Source: Peribacillus frigoritolerans
GTDB lineage: Bacteria > Bacillota > Bacilli > Bacillales > Bacillaceae
Reading direction: 5' to 3'
Assembly (NCBI RefSeq): GCF_004358755.1
Contig: NZ_SMZY01000001.1
Span: 930,001-994,000, forward strand
Length of the DNA: 64,000 nucleotides
A model generated the notes under the pieces. The model searched no databases. It worked only from the letters and a program-made list of their open reading frames with translations, and was not told the DNA's origin. Below are positions 25,502-33,471 of this stretch, piece after piece. The first letter of the stretch is position 1, and every line of letters starts with the position of its first letter. Position numbers and translations under genes: made by a program.

Positions 25502-25674
25502 ACAGATTTCACCTCTTCTATGTACAAGTTTTCTTTATTATTTACATAATCTTTGCTTTCATGTTGGAAAATGAAATGTTTAACTAAAACTGAATAAAGA
25601 TTTTTTTATAAGGGGAAGGTAAGGATGCTAAAAGGAAAGTAGACGTTTAGGATCATATGGAGTGAAAAACAATT

Positions 25675-26445
25675 ATGCCCTCAATTAAGATAGGTAGCTG
25701 CCCTTCTTTACACTACGAAGATAATGGTCAAGGAGTACCGATCATATTTATTCATCCTCCTGGAATGGGAAGAAAAGTGTTTTTTTATCAGCATGCTTTG
25801 TCAAAGCATATGAGAGTTATTTTTCCCGACTTAAGCGGCCACGGAGAAAGTGAAGCTGCTGCACAAGAAATTTCGATTCCGTATTACGCCAGGGAGATTC
25901 TAGATTTAATGGATGCTTTAAATATAGAAAAAGCTGTCTTATGCGGTTATTCAGCCGGATGTTTAATTGCGCAGCATCTTGCCATCTTTCACTCTGAAAG
26001 AATTGAAGTGCTTATTTTATCAGGATCCTATCCAAGCGTTGCAGATGCATCAGGACAATTATTGCATCATTCAGGAATATATTTGGCAGAAAATCATTTG
26101 AATTTGTTAATAAATATTATTTCCAGAAGCCACACAAAAGATAAAACCCTGAGAAAACTGCTTAGTAATCATATGAAAAAAGCAAACATACAAGTCTGGA
26201 AGCAGTATTATATCCAATCTTTGGAATACAGCTGTCTAGACAAACTTCATCTCATCAAGATTCCCATGCTGTTTATGTATGGAGAAGCAGGGGACTGGAC
26301 GAATCATTATTTAAAACTTTACAGGAATAAATGCAAACACGCAGAGTTTTTTCTGTTTACAAACCAAAATCATCAGCTTCCTACTAAGAAATGGAAGACA
26401 TTTAATGAAATTGTTACAGGATTTGTGCTCAATAGTGTAAATTAA
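25675..26445 (+). CDS. Alpha/beta hydrolase
   Basis: A 256-residue alpha/beta-hydrolase-fold enzyme. Oxyanion motif IFIHPPGMGRK at about residue 25, nucleophile Ser in LCGYSAGCLIA near residue 94, acid likely in YGEAGDWTNH and the catalytic His in NQNHQLP near the end. Substrate unknown; the family includes esterases, lipases and haloperoxidase-like enzymes. No signal peptide. Standalone gene with its own terminator. Confidence 0.85.
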   Translation: MPSIKIGSCPSLHYEDNGQGVPIIFIHPPGMGRKVFFYQHALSKHMRVIFPDLSGHGESEAAAQEISIPYYAREILDLMDALNIEKAVLCGYSAGCLIAQHLAIFHSERIEVLILSGSYPSVADASGQLLHHSGIYLAENHLNLLINIISRSHTKDKTLRKLLSNHMKKANIQVWKQYYIQSLEYSCLDKLHLIKIPMLFMYGEAGDWTNHYLKLYRNKCKHAEFFLFTNQNHQLPTKKWKTFNEIVTGFVLNSVN

Positions 26446-26470
26446 CAACAGCAAAATTAACTTAGTTTCT

Positions 26471-26506
26471 AAAGACGGCTCTTCTAAAAAAGAGCGTCTT
26501 TTTTTT
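26471..26506 (+). terminator. Terminator after the alpha/beta hydrolase
   Basis: AAAGACG-CTCTT pairs with AAGAGCGTCTTT, one bulged G, then an eight-T run. Confidence 0.85.
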
Positions 26507-26649
26507 CTAATAAAATTGTGTTTAAGAGAAAAAAGAAGAGGTAAATTGCTCCAGAATATGCGAACTTTCAGTTGATCTTGTTGCACGTTTATGTTTTTTA
26601 TTAATGTGCTATGCTTTAATAAATGAAAAATCCATAGGAGATGGTTCAA

Positions 26650-27201
26650 ATGGACAAGGTTATTGAGGCATATTTCAAGCAGCTGGATTCAAAAGACCGG
26701 GACGTACAATACGAAGCTTATCAAAACATACTCTCAGCAACAGAGGGAGAAGTGGACTGGGCATATGAAGTCTGGGATGAATTACTGGCAGGTTTATGCT
26801 CAAAAGACAATCATCAAAGATCACGTTCAGCCCAATTCCTATCAAGTCTGGCAATCAGTGATCCTGATAAGCGGATGCTGAATGATTTTTCAGCTGTTTG
26901 GGAAGTCACAAGAGATCCTAAATTTGTTACAGCACGGCACAGCCTGCAGTCCATTTGGAAAATCGGCCTTGCTGGACCACAGCAAAAAAAGCTTGTATTG
27001 GATCATTTAATCGATCGTTTCCAATCATGTTCAAATGAAAAAAATGACACGTTAATTCGTTTTGATATTATCCAGGATCTGAAGAACTTATATGACCAAT
27101 TAAATGATGAAAATATTAAACAAAAAACATTGGAATTAATTGAATCGGAAGAAGAAAGGAAGTATCAAAAGAAATATAAGTCAATTTGGAAAAATGTTTG
27201 A
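26650..27201 (+). CDS. HEAT-like helical repeat protein
   Basis: A 183-residue, all-helical acidic protein. Repeated helix pairs such as RDVQYEAYQNILSATEGEVD and NHQRSRSAQFLSSLAISDPD, then ARHSLQSIWKIGLAGPQQKK, look like HEAT repeats, so a protein-protein contact role is likely. The start is the second ATG (26650), 9 bases after GGAG; the first ATG touches that site. Function unknown. A long hairpin follows. Confidence 0.7.
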   Translation: MDKVIEAYFKQLDSKDRDVQYEAYQNILSATEGEVDWAYEVWDELLAGLCSKDNHQRSRSAQFLSSLAISDPDKRMLNDFSAVWEVTRDPKFVTARHSLQSIWKIGLAGPQQKKLVLDHLIDRFQSCSNEKNDTLIRFDIIQDLKNLYDQLNDENIKQKTLELIESEEERKYQKKYKSIWKNV

Positions 27202-27221
27202 AGCAATTTACTCTATTAGGT

Positions 27222-27261
27222 GAGTTCCGTAATCGCGGAAAATTCCGCAATTACGGAACTC
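27222..27261 (+). repeat. Long inverted repeat built of two near-palindromes
   Basis: Arms 27222-27240 and 27243-27261 are complementary over 19 bases with one G-T pair. Each arm contains a 16-base near-palindrome of the form TTCCGYAATYRCGGAA. It can end the upstream transcript but has only a weak T tail (TATTTAATTTT). Confidence 0.7.
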
Positions 27262-27306
27262 TATTTAATTTTATTCCTGAAATCCGGAATTTTTACAGAC
27301 TCTTAT

Positions 27307-27322
27307 GATTGAATATTCAATC
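27307..27322. promoter_or_regulatory. Perfect 16-bp palindrome, candidate activator site
   Basis: GATTGAATATTCAATC is its own reverse complement and lies 73 bases upstream of the sigma-54 -24 element, the usual distance for an enhancer-binding protein such as the one encoded at 31440. Confidence 0.5.
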
Positions 27323-27394
27323 TATCTGACACGCAATGCCACGAATGAAGAGGATTTCCGACTATTATATGAATTTTCACAAAAGAATAAATAG

Positions 27395-27411
27395 TTGGCA
27401 CGCTTCTTGCA
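27395..27411 (+). promoter_or_regulatory. Sigma-54 promoter of the 3-hydroxybutyrate operon
   Basis: TTGGCACGCTTCTTGCA matches the -24/-12 consensus (TTGGCACG-N4-TTGCA) fully, with GG at 27397-27398 and GC at 27409-27410. Confidence 0.92.
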
Positions 27412-27470
27412 AGTAGTAAAATGAGCTGATCAATTAGAAAGAGAACTGTAACAGGTCTGATTGCCTTGTT

Positions 27471-27484
27471 TGTAAGCGCTTACT
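27471..27484 (+). promoter_or_regulatory. cre box in the 3-hydroxybutyrate operon leader
   Basis: TGTAAGCGCTTACT agrees with the CcpA consensus at all positions. It is about 50 bases downstream of the expected transcription start, so CcpA would act as a roadblock. Confidence 0.85.
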
Positions 27485-27537
27485 GATAAAAGGCTGCTCA
27501 TTTGCAAGAATCAAAGAGGTTAAAAAGGGGGATGTTT

Positions 27538-28980
27538 GTGGAAATCATTATTATTTTATTATCACTGAGCTTACTGATGTTTGTAGCTTATCGGGGATTT
27601 TCAGTTATTTTGTTTGCTCCGATTTGTGCTCTGTTTGCGGTATTGCTGACAGATCCGAGTTATGTACTGCCGTTTTTCTCCAATGTTTTTATGGAGAAAA
27701 TGGTCGGGTTCATTAAACTTTATTTTCCAGTATTTCTTCTTGGAGCTATTTTCGGTAAGGTCGTGGAAATGTCCGGTCTTGCAGAATCTATTGCCAAAAC
27801 GATTGTAAAGCTTGTAGGAGCAAAAAGAGCGATTCTTGCAATTGTTCTGATGGGTGCGATTTTAACTTACAGCGGTGTCAGCTTGTTCGTTGTCGTGTTC
27901 GCTGTCTATCCTTTTGCTAAAAACCTGTTCATCGAGGCAGACATTCCAAAACGTCTGATTCCGGGAACAATTGCACTTGGTGCATTTACCTTTACGATGG
28001 ACGCACTGCCGGGAACACCGCAAATTCAAAACGTAATCCCGACAACCTTCTTCAAAACGGATATTTATGCTGCTCCTGTTCTTGGAATTATTGGTGCTGT
28101 TTTTGTCTTGTCACTTGGAATGTGGTACTTGGAATCACGACGGAAAAAAGCTGAGAAAGCAGGAGAAGGTTATGCAGGATTTCATTCAGAGACTGCTGCT
28201 GGTCTGGATCCGGAGCTAGCCCGTGAAAAAGAAGAGGCAGCTGTTTCAGCAGGAACAGAACCTAGCGTTGCCCGTCAAATTCTAGCATTTGTACCGCTTA
28301 TTTTGGTAGGGGTCATGAATAAATTCTTCACTGTTTCTTTTCCAAAATGGTATCCAAACGGTTTTGACTTCTCAGCAATCGGACTTGAAGCATTTGGTAA
28401 AATCGAGCTTCCTTCTGTTGTTGCGATATGGTCTGTTGAACTTGCGCTGTTAATAGGGATCATTGCGACATTTGCTTTTGACTGGAGAGCTGTTACCGCT
28501 AACATTAAAGAAGGCCTTAATGCAGGAATCGGCGGTGCACTGCTTGCAGCCATGAATACAGGTGCTGAATATGGCTTTGGCGGAGTTATTGCTGCACTTC
28601 CCGGATTTAAAACAGTGAGCAACGGGATTTCCTCGACATTTACGGACCCGCTTGTAAACGGCGCTGTAACGACGACGACACTTGCCGGGATTACAGGTTC
28701 CGCATCCGGAGGGATGGGAATTGCACTAAGCGCAATGTCTGATAAGTATTTGGAGGCAATTGAAAAATTCAATATTCCTCCTGAAGTTATGCATAGGGTT
28801 ATTTCTATGGCATCAGGCGGTATGGATACTCTTCCTCACAATGGAGCGGTTATTACGCTTCTTGCGGTTACAGGTCTTACTCACCGTCAATCTTACCGTG
28901 ATATTTTTGCCATTACGATTATTAAGACAGTTGCCGTATTTGTCATTATCGCTATATACAGCCTGTTTGGGCTAGTTTAA
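27538..28980 (+). CDS. yxjC: GntP-family ketone-body/hydroxy-acid permease (YxjC-like)
   Basis: A 480-residue permease with about 12 membrane segments. Its order with scoA, scoB and a 3-hydroxybutyrate dehydrogenase equals B. subtilis yxjC-scoA-scoB-yxjF, so uptake of 3-hydroxybutyrate or acetoacetate is likely. Visible family parts are VAYRGFSVILFAPICALFAV, FTMDALPGTPQIQNVIPTTF and SGGMDTLPHNGAVITLL. The start is taken at GTG 27538, 6 bases after AAGGGGG, giving the family-typical MVEIIIILLSL; the TTG at 27502 has no ribosome site. Controlled by sigma-54 and CcpA sites upstream. Confidence 0.9.
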   Translation: MEIIIILLSLSLLMFVAYRGFSVILFAPICALFAVLLTDPSYVLPFFSNVFMEKMVGFIKLYFPVFLLGAIFGKVVEMSGLAESIAKTIVKLVGAKRAILAIVLMGAILTYSGVSLFVVVFAVYPFAKNLFIEADIPKRLIPGTIALGAFTFTMDALPGTPQIQNVIPTTFFKTDIYAAPVLGIIGAVFVLSLGMWYLESRRKKAEKAGEGYAGFHSETAAGLDPELAREKEEAAVSAGTEPSVARQILAFVPLILVGVMNKFFTVSFPKWYPNGFDFSAIGLEAFGKIELPSVVAIWSVELALLIGIIATFAFDWRAVTANIKEGLNAGIGGALLAAMNTGAEYGFGGVIAALPGFKTVSNGISSTFTDPLVNGAVTTTTLAGITGSASGGMGIALSAMSDKYLEAIEKFNIPPEVMHRVISMASGGMDTLPHNGAVITLLAVTGLTHRQSYRDIFAITIIKTVAVFVIIAIYSLFGLV

Positions 28981-29010
28981 ACAATCATGAGAGAAAGAGA
29001 GGAAACTTAA

Positions 29011-29712
29011 ATGCCAAAGGGAAAGGTTTTAGATTCATTTAAACAAGCAATTAATCAGATAGAAGACGGTGCAACATTGGTCGTTGGAGGCTTCGGCCTT
29101 TGCGGCATACCTGAAAAAACGATTCTTGCTTTAAGGGATAAAGGTGTCAAAGATCTTACTGTTGTAAGCAATAACTGCGGAGTTGACGACTGGGGCCTGG
29201 GTTTATTGCTGGCTAACAAACAGATCAAAAAAATGATGTCATCTTATGTAGGAGAAAACAAAATTTTCGAGCGCCAGTATTTAAGCGGTGAATTGGAAGT
29301 GGAGCTGATCCCTCAAGGAACTCTCGCTGAGAGAATGCGGGCTGGCGGTGCTGGAATTCCTGGTTTTTATACAGCAACTGGAGTTGGAACGAAGGTGGCA
29401 GAAGGTAAGGAGCACAAAGATTTCGATGGCCGGACATATATCCTGGAAAGAGGAATCGTTGGAGACTTTGCCCTGGTTAAAGCATGGAAAGCAGATCCGC
29501 TCGGTAACTTGGTTTTCCGGAAAACATCACGAAATTTCAATCCAGTGGCTGCGATGGCCGGGAAAATTACCATAGCTGAGGTCGAAGAAATTGTTGAAGT
29601 CGGGGAACTGAATCCTGACGAAATTCATACACCCGGCATTTATGTCCAGCATGTATTGCTTGGTGCGAACTATGAAAAACGAATCGAACGCCTTATGGTT
29701 CAACAGGCATAA
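29011..29712 (+). CDS. scoA: Succinyl-CoA:3-ketoacid CoA-transferase subunit A
   Basis: A 233-residue CoA-transferase alpha subunit. Together with ScoB it moves CoA from succinyl-CoA to acetoacetate, giving acetoacetyl-CoA. The glycine-rich [15 protein letters not shown] (residues about 24-38), [13 protein letters not shown] and [20 protein letters not shown] are typical. It is placed 30 bases after the permease gene with a good GAGAGGAAAC ribosome site, and 15 bases before scoB. Confidence 0.95.
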   Translation: MPKGKVLDSFKQAINQIEDGATLVVGGFGLCGIPEKTILALRDKGVKDLTVVSNNCGVDDWGLGLLLANKQIKKMMSSYVGENKIFERQYLSGELEVELIPQGTLAERMRAGGAGIPGFYTATGVGTKVAEGKEHKDFDGRTYILERGIVGDFALVKAWKADPLGNLVFRKTSRNFNPVAAMAGKITIAEVEEIVEVGELNPDEIHTPGIYVQHVLLGANYEKRIERLMVQQA

Positions 29713-29727
29713 AAAGGAGGCAATAAC

Positions 29728-30381
29728 ATGTGTGACAGCAGACAAAAAATGGTGAAGCGGGCAGTTAAAGAAATAAAGGACGGTATGAACGTAAATCTTG
29801 GAATCGGGATGCCTACTCTTGTAGCAAATGAAATTCCTGAAGATTATAATGTGCTTTTACAATCCGAGAATGGTCTGCTTGGAATCGGACCTTATCCGAT
29901 CGCAGGTACAGAAGACCCTGACCTGATCAATGCTGGAAAAGAAACGGTTACAAGTGTACCGGGAGCATCCTATTTTGACAGTGCAGAATCCTTCGCCATG
30001 ATCCGCGGCGGGCATATTGATCTCGCCATCCTTGGAGGCATGGAGGTTTCCGAACAAGGTGATCTGGCGAACTGGATGATTCCTGGAAAAATGATTAAAG
30101 GAATGGGCGGTGCCATGGACCTTGTTAATGGTGCCAAACGGATTATTGTTATTATGGAACATGTCAATAAATATGGTGAATCCAAGGTTAAAAAAGACTG
30201 CACGCTTCCTTTAACAGGGAAACAGGTTGTCAACCGCCTCATAACAGAGCTTGCTGTATTTGATTTTGCAGATGGCGTGATGGAGCTCGTTGAACTTCAG
30301 TACGGGGTAACAATCGAAGAAGTCAAAGAGAAAACAGAAGCCTCATTTACAATAAGTCAATCACTGATGACCGCCCATTAA
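29728..30381 (+). CDS. scoB: Succinyl-CoA:3-ketoacid CoA-transferase subunit B
   Basis: A 217-residue beta subunit. The catalytic glutamate that forms the glutamyl-CoA thioester is the Glu in LLQSENGLLGIGP (about residue 46). Other family parts are NLGIGMPTLVAN, GASYFDSAESFAMIRGGHID and NWMIPGKMIKGMGGAMDL. AAAGGAGG precedes the ATG. It forms the heterodimeric enzyme with ScoA and feeds acetoacetyl-CoA to thiolase. Confidence 0.95.
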   Translation: MCDSRQKMVKRAVKEIKDGMNVNLGIGMPTLVANEIPEDYNVLLQSENGLLGIGPYPIAGTEDPDLINAGKETVTSVPGASYFDSAESFAMIRGGHIDLAILGGMEVSEQGDLANWMIPGKMIKGMGGAMDLVNGAKRIIVIMEHVNKYGESKVKKDCTLPLTGKQVVNRLITELAVFDFADGVMELVELQYGVTIEEVKEKTEASFTISQSLMTAH

Positions 30382-30407
30382 GGCGAGCAATAGAAAGGAA
30401 AATGGCG

Positions 30408-31193
30408 ATGAATCGATTACTTAAGGAAAAGATAGCGCTTGTGACAGGTGCAGCGAGCGGCATTGGATTTGAAGTTGCCAAGGAATTTGCAAAAGAAGGA
30501 GCGGCTGTAGTCATTTCTGATGTGAATCTTGAAGCTGCAGAAGCAGCTGCTGCAAAATTGAAGGAAGAAGGTTTTGAATCTATAGCTGCTGCTTGCGATG
30601 TAACAAAGGAAGAAGATATCATTCAAACGATTGAAACCGTCCAAAAACAGTATGGCCGCTTGGACATTCTTGTAAACAATGCTGGACTGCAGCACGTTTC
30701 TCCAATCGAAGAATTCCCGACTGACCGGTTTGAATTCCTGATCAAGGTTATGCTGACAGCACCGTTTGTAGCAACAAAACACGTTTTTCCAATCATGAAA
30801 AAACAAAAGTTTGGCCGGATTATTAATATGGCATCCATTAATGGAGTGATCGGTTTTGCTGGAAAAGCAGCTTATAACAGCGCTAAACACGGTGTCATCG
30901 GATTGACTAAGGTAGCTGCTCTTGAAGGGGCGGAACACGGCATCACCGTTAACGCACTTTGTCCGGGATATGTTGATACGAAGCTTGTTCGCAACCAGCT
31001 TGCTGACCTTGCGAAAACACGGAACGTAGAGCTTGAACGAGTCCTGGAAGAAGTGATTTATCCGCTCGTTCCGCAGAAAAGATTGCTTTCGGTACAGGAA
31101 ATAGCCGACTATGCAGTCTTTCTGGCAAGTGATAAAGCAAAAGGAATTACCGGTCAGGCTGCTATTCTTGATGGCGGGTATACGGTTCAATAA
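30408..31193 (+). CDS. bdhA: 3-hydroxybutyrate dehydrogenase (SDR)
   Basis: A 261-residue short-chain dehydrogenase oxidising D-3-hydroxybutyrate to acetoacetate with NAD+. The cofactor motif TGAASGIG is at residues 13-20, NNAG at about 90, a catalytic Ser in INMASINGVIG, and the active YNSAKHG near residue 158. NALCPGYVDTKLV and the C-terminal ITGQAAILDGGYTVQ fit 3-hydroxybutyrate dehydrogenases. ATG 30408 is preferred to 30402 because AAAGGA is 8 bases away. Last gene of the sigma-54 operon; the same order is seen in B. subtilis with yxjF. Confidence 0.93.
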   Translation: MNRLLKEKIALVTGAASGIGFEVAKEFAKEGAAVVISDVNLEAAEAAAAKLKEEGFESIAAACDVTKEEDIIQTIETVQKQYGRLDILVNNAGLQHVSPIEEFPTDRFEFLIKVMLTAPFVATKHVFPIMKKQKFGRIINMASINGVIGFAGKAAYNSAKHGVIGLTKVAALEGAEHGITVNALCPGYVDTKLVRNQLADLAKTRNVELERVLEEVIYPLVPQKRLLSVQEIADYAVFLASDKAKGITGQAAILDGGYTVQ

Positions 31194-31208
31194 AATTCAT
31201 ATTCAGTA

Positions 31209-31238
31209 AAGGGGCAGCATAAGCTGTTCCTTTTCTTT
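31209..31238 (+). terminator. Terminator of the 3-hydroxybutyrate operon
   Basis: AAGGGGCAGC and GCTGTTCCTT pair with two G-T wobbles around ATAA, followed by TTCTTT. Confidence 0.65.
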
Positions 31239-31283
31239 GTATGCAATGATCATAAGCTGTTCCTTTTCTTTGTATGCAATGAT
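31218..31283. repeat. Tandem 33-bp duplication
   Basis: Two exact adjacent copies of a 33-base unit starting CATAAGCTGTTCC (31218-31250 and 31251-31283). The first copy includes the 3' arm and tail of the operon terminator; the second lacks the matching 5' arm. Confidence 0.9.
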
Positions 31284-31355
31284 AAGGAAAGATTCAAACT
31301 TTCATTAAAGGATTTCTTTACCAGGTTGTTTTTTTGATCGGAATCTCACATTCTA

Positions 31356-31385
31356 TTGATTTTTATTAATAGGTCTGTGTAAGAT
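31356..31385 (+). promoter_or_regulatory. SigA promoter of the sigma-54 activator gene
   Basis: TTGATT (31356-31361), 18 bases, TAAGAT (31380-31385) with a TGTG extension just upstream of the -10. Confidence 0.5.
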
Positions 31386-31396
31386 GAACATATCAA

Positions 31397-31410
31397 TGTA
31401 AACGTTTTAT
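31397..31410 (+). promoter_or_regulatory. cre-like box of the activator gene
   Basis: TGTAAACGTTTTAT matches the CcpA consensus at 13 of 14 positions, just after the predicted +1. The activator and its target operon would then both answer to glucose. Confidence 0.65.
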
Positions 31411-31439
31411 TTAGGACAGCAAGGATAGAGGTGGAGGAA

Positions 31440-32864
31440 ATGAAAGGGCTCATGGAAAAGCTTTCATATGATTGGATTGAAGAAGTAGTCAATTTAGCGG
31501 CAGAATGCATGGTCGTCGTGGATCATGAAGGAATTGTAGTTTATCTCAATTCAGCCTATTGTGAATTCCTGAATGTTACCGCAGAAGAATCGATTGGGAA
31601 ACCGGTTCAGGAAGTTATCGATAATTCGAGAATGCAAATTGTTGCCAAAACCGGTCAGGCGGAAGTGGCGTCCATTCATCCCATTAACGGAAGCGAAATG
31701 ATTGCAAACCGTTACCCCCTCTATGTGAATGGCCGGCTTGTGGGTGCTGTTGGAACAGTGATGTTCCGCAATGCCCAGGAATGGCTTGACTATTCAAAGA
31801 AAATCCAGCCGATTATGGAAGAGTTAAATTATTATAAAACGAAATTTGAGAAAGAACTTTTCAGCAAATATCATTTTGGGGATCTTGTTGGAAGCAGCCC
31901 AAAGTTCATGGAAGCCAAGAAGCTGGCAGAGAGAGTTTCGGATAGTCAGTCGGCAGTTCTTCTGCTTGGGGCATCCGGAACGGGAAAAGAACTGTTTGCC
32001 CATGCCATTCATCAGACCAGCGGAAGACGCTTTGCCCCTTTCATGAGAGTCAATTGCGCTTCGATCCCTGAGCAACTTTTTGAATCAGAAATTTTCGGGT
32101 ATGAAGAAGGCTCGTTTACAGGTGCAAAAAAAGGCGGCAAAAAGGGAAAGTTTGAGCTGGCTCACGGAGGGACGATCTTCCTTGATGAGATTGGCGATCT
32201 CCCTCTGCAGATGCAAAGCAAATTGCTTCGCGTGCTCCAGGAACAAGAAATTGAGAGAATTGGAGGCAGGGCACCTATCGAAATTGATGTGAGGGTGATT
32301 GCCGCTACACATCGCAACCTGGAAAAGATGGTTTTGGACGGTGAATTCAGGGAGGATCTTTATTATCGTCTGAATGTCATCAAAATTGATATTCCCTCTC
32401 TTAAGGAACGCAAGGAAGACATAGTCCCGATCTCAAGAATTCTTTTGAAAAAGCTGGAGACTAAATTTCACAGGTATGGACTTGATCTTTCTGACGAGGT
32501 GATGGATGACCTGGAAGGGCATTCGTGGCCTGGTAACATTCGTGAGCTCGAGAACGTACTTGAACGTGCGGTTAACGTACTAGACGGCCAAATGATTTAT
32601 CGTGAACATCTGCCGCTGTATCTACAGAAAGAAGGGAAGAATCATAGCCATGCTTACACTGCACATCTGCAACTGAGTCCTATGAAGGGCAGTAAGCGTT
32701 TCGGTCCTGTTATACCGCTTAAAGACACAGTGGCTGAAGCTGAAAAAGAAGCAATCCGCCATGCTCTGACAGAAACGAAAGGGAATAAAATTGAGGCAGC
32801 CAAACTGCTTGGAATCGGAAAGACAAGCTTTTATGATAAATGCAAGGTGTATGGAATAAGCTGA
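31440..32864 (+). CDS. Sigma-54-dependent activator (PAS-AAA+-Fis), probable 3-hydroxybutyrate operon regulator
   Basis: A 474-residue enhancer-binding protein. An N-terminal PAS domain (about 15-115; VDHEGIVVYLNSAYCEFLNV) is followed by the AAA+ domain with Walker A GASGTGKELFAHAIH, the sigma-54 contact loop GSFTGA (GAFTGA with Ser), Walker B GGTIFLDEIGDL and the R-finger region, then a Fis-type HTH (NKIEAAKLLGIGKTSFYDKC). It lies directly after the sigma-54-controlled operon, so it is its likely activator, comparable to HbdR-type regulators of Bacillus. The PAS domain may bind a ligand such as 3-hydroxybutyrate (inference). GTG 31431 is an alternative start. Confidence 0.9.
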   Translation: MKGLMEKLSYDWIEEVVNLAAECMVVVDHEGIVVYLNSAYCEFLNVTAEESIGKPVQEVIDNSRMQIVAKTGQAEVASIHPINGSEMIANRYPLYVNGRLVGAVGTVMFRNAQEWLDYSKKIQPIMEELNYYKTKFEKELFSKYHFGDLVGSSPKFMEAKKLAERVSDSQSAVLLLGASGTGKELFAHAIHQTSGRRFAPFMRVNCASIPEQLFESEIFGYEEGSFTGAKKGGKKGKFELAHGGTIFLDEIGDLPLQMQSKLLRVLQEQEIERIGGRAPIEIDVRVIAATHRNLEKMVLDGEFREDLYYRLNVIKIDIPSLKERKEDIVPISRILLKKLETKFHRYGLDLSDEVMDDLEGHSWPGNIRELENVLERAVNVLDGQMIYREHLPLYLQKEGKNHSHAYTAHLQLSPMKGSKRFGPVIPLKDTVAEAEKEAIRHALTETKGNKIEAAKLLGIGKTSFYDKCKVYGIS

Positions 32865-32938
32865 CATTTTAGAAAGCGGGCTCAGACATTGAGAGTGCTC
32901 AAATCTATTAACAAGATTAAAGCTGGGTGCAGAGGGAG

Positions 32939-32981
32939 AAAGATGGAAGCATGATAAGAAACTTGCTCCCATCTTTTTTTC
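32939..32981 (+). terminator. Terminator after the activator gene
   Basis: AAAGATGG-AGCA pairs with TGCT-CCATCTTT (one mismatch) and runs into seven T residues. Confidence 0.8.
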
Positions 32982-33156
32982 TTTAATGACCCACAACAAA
33001 AACAAATCATTGAAATATTTCCATCTAAAGCCTCAAATTACGATAGTAACGTTGCTTTTCTTAAGAAAGGCATATGCCTCATTAGTCAGGTTTAATTCCA
33101 TATAACGTAAATCAGGATATTCTTCTATAAAAAAAGAGAACTAAAGGAGGCAATCC

Positions 33157-33457
33157 ATGAGCGAATTTGATAAAATGCTGTCAGGACAAAATTGAAAGCT
33201 TCTGAACGTATTTACCATTTGAGGAGCCGAACAGAAGACAATTAACAAACATTCACAAAGCCTGTAACGATAGCGACAATGTTTGGATTGTTGGAAACGC
33301 GGTTATTCTGACTGGTGCAGCGATTGGTTCATACGCAGTGACCAGGGACAGAAGTACTGTCACTCAATCAGTTCCGGATGATTATCTTGATGCCGGAAAC
33401 TTTTGTCAGGTTATCAAAGATAACAAAGAGCTAAACAGCACAAATTTTGACTCATAG
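33157..33457 (+). pseudogene. Decayed maltose/galactoside O-acetyltransferase
   Basis: AGGAGG and ATG 33157 open a normal-looking gene start (MSEFDKMLSGQN, as in maltose acetyltransferases) but it stops after 12 codons. After further stops, the left-handed beta-helix C-terminus reappears in another frame: DNVWIVGNAVILTGAAIGSYA, then TQSVPDDYLDAGNFCQVIKD, ending at TAG 33455-33457. Compared with a family length near 185 residues, about half is deleted and at least two frameshifts are needed. It is a relic with a preserved ribosome site. Confidence 0.75.
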
Positions 33458-33471
33458 AGCGAGGTTAAATA

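Noticed and set aside
28275-28772. 165-codon minus-strand frame in yxjC
   Set aside because: Shadow of the permease gene, with alanine/proline-rich nonsense composition.
30417-31190. 257-codon open frame on the minus strand
   Set aside because: It lies entirely antisense to the well-supported 3-hydroxybutyrate dehydrogenase gene, is Cys/Phe-rich without any motif and lacks a ribosome site.
31209-31283. Start of a CRISPR-like array
   Set aside because: Two directly adjacent copies without spacers; simple tandem duplication.
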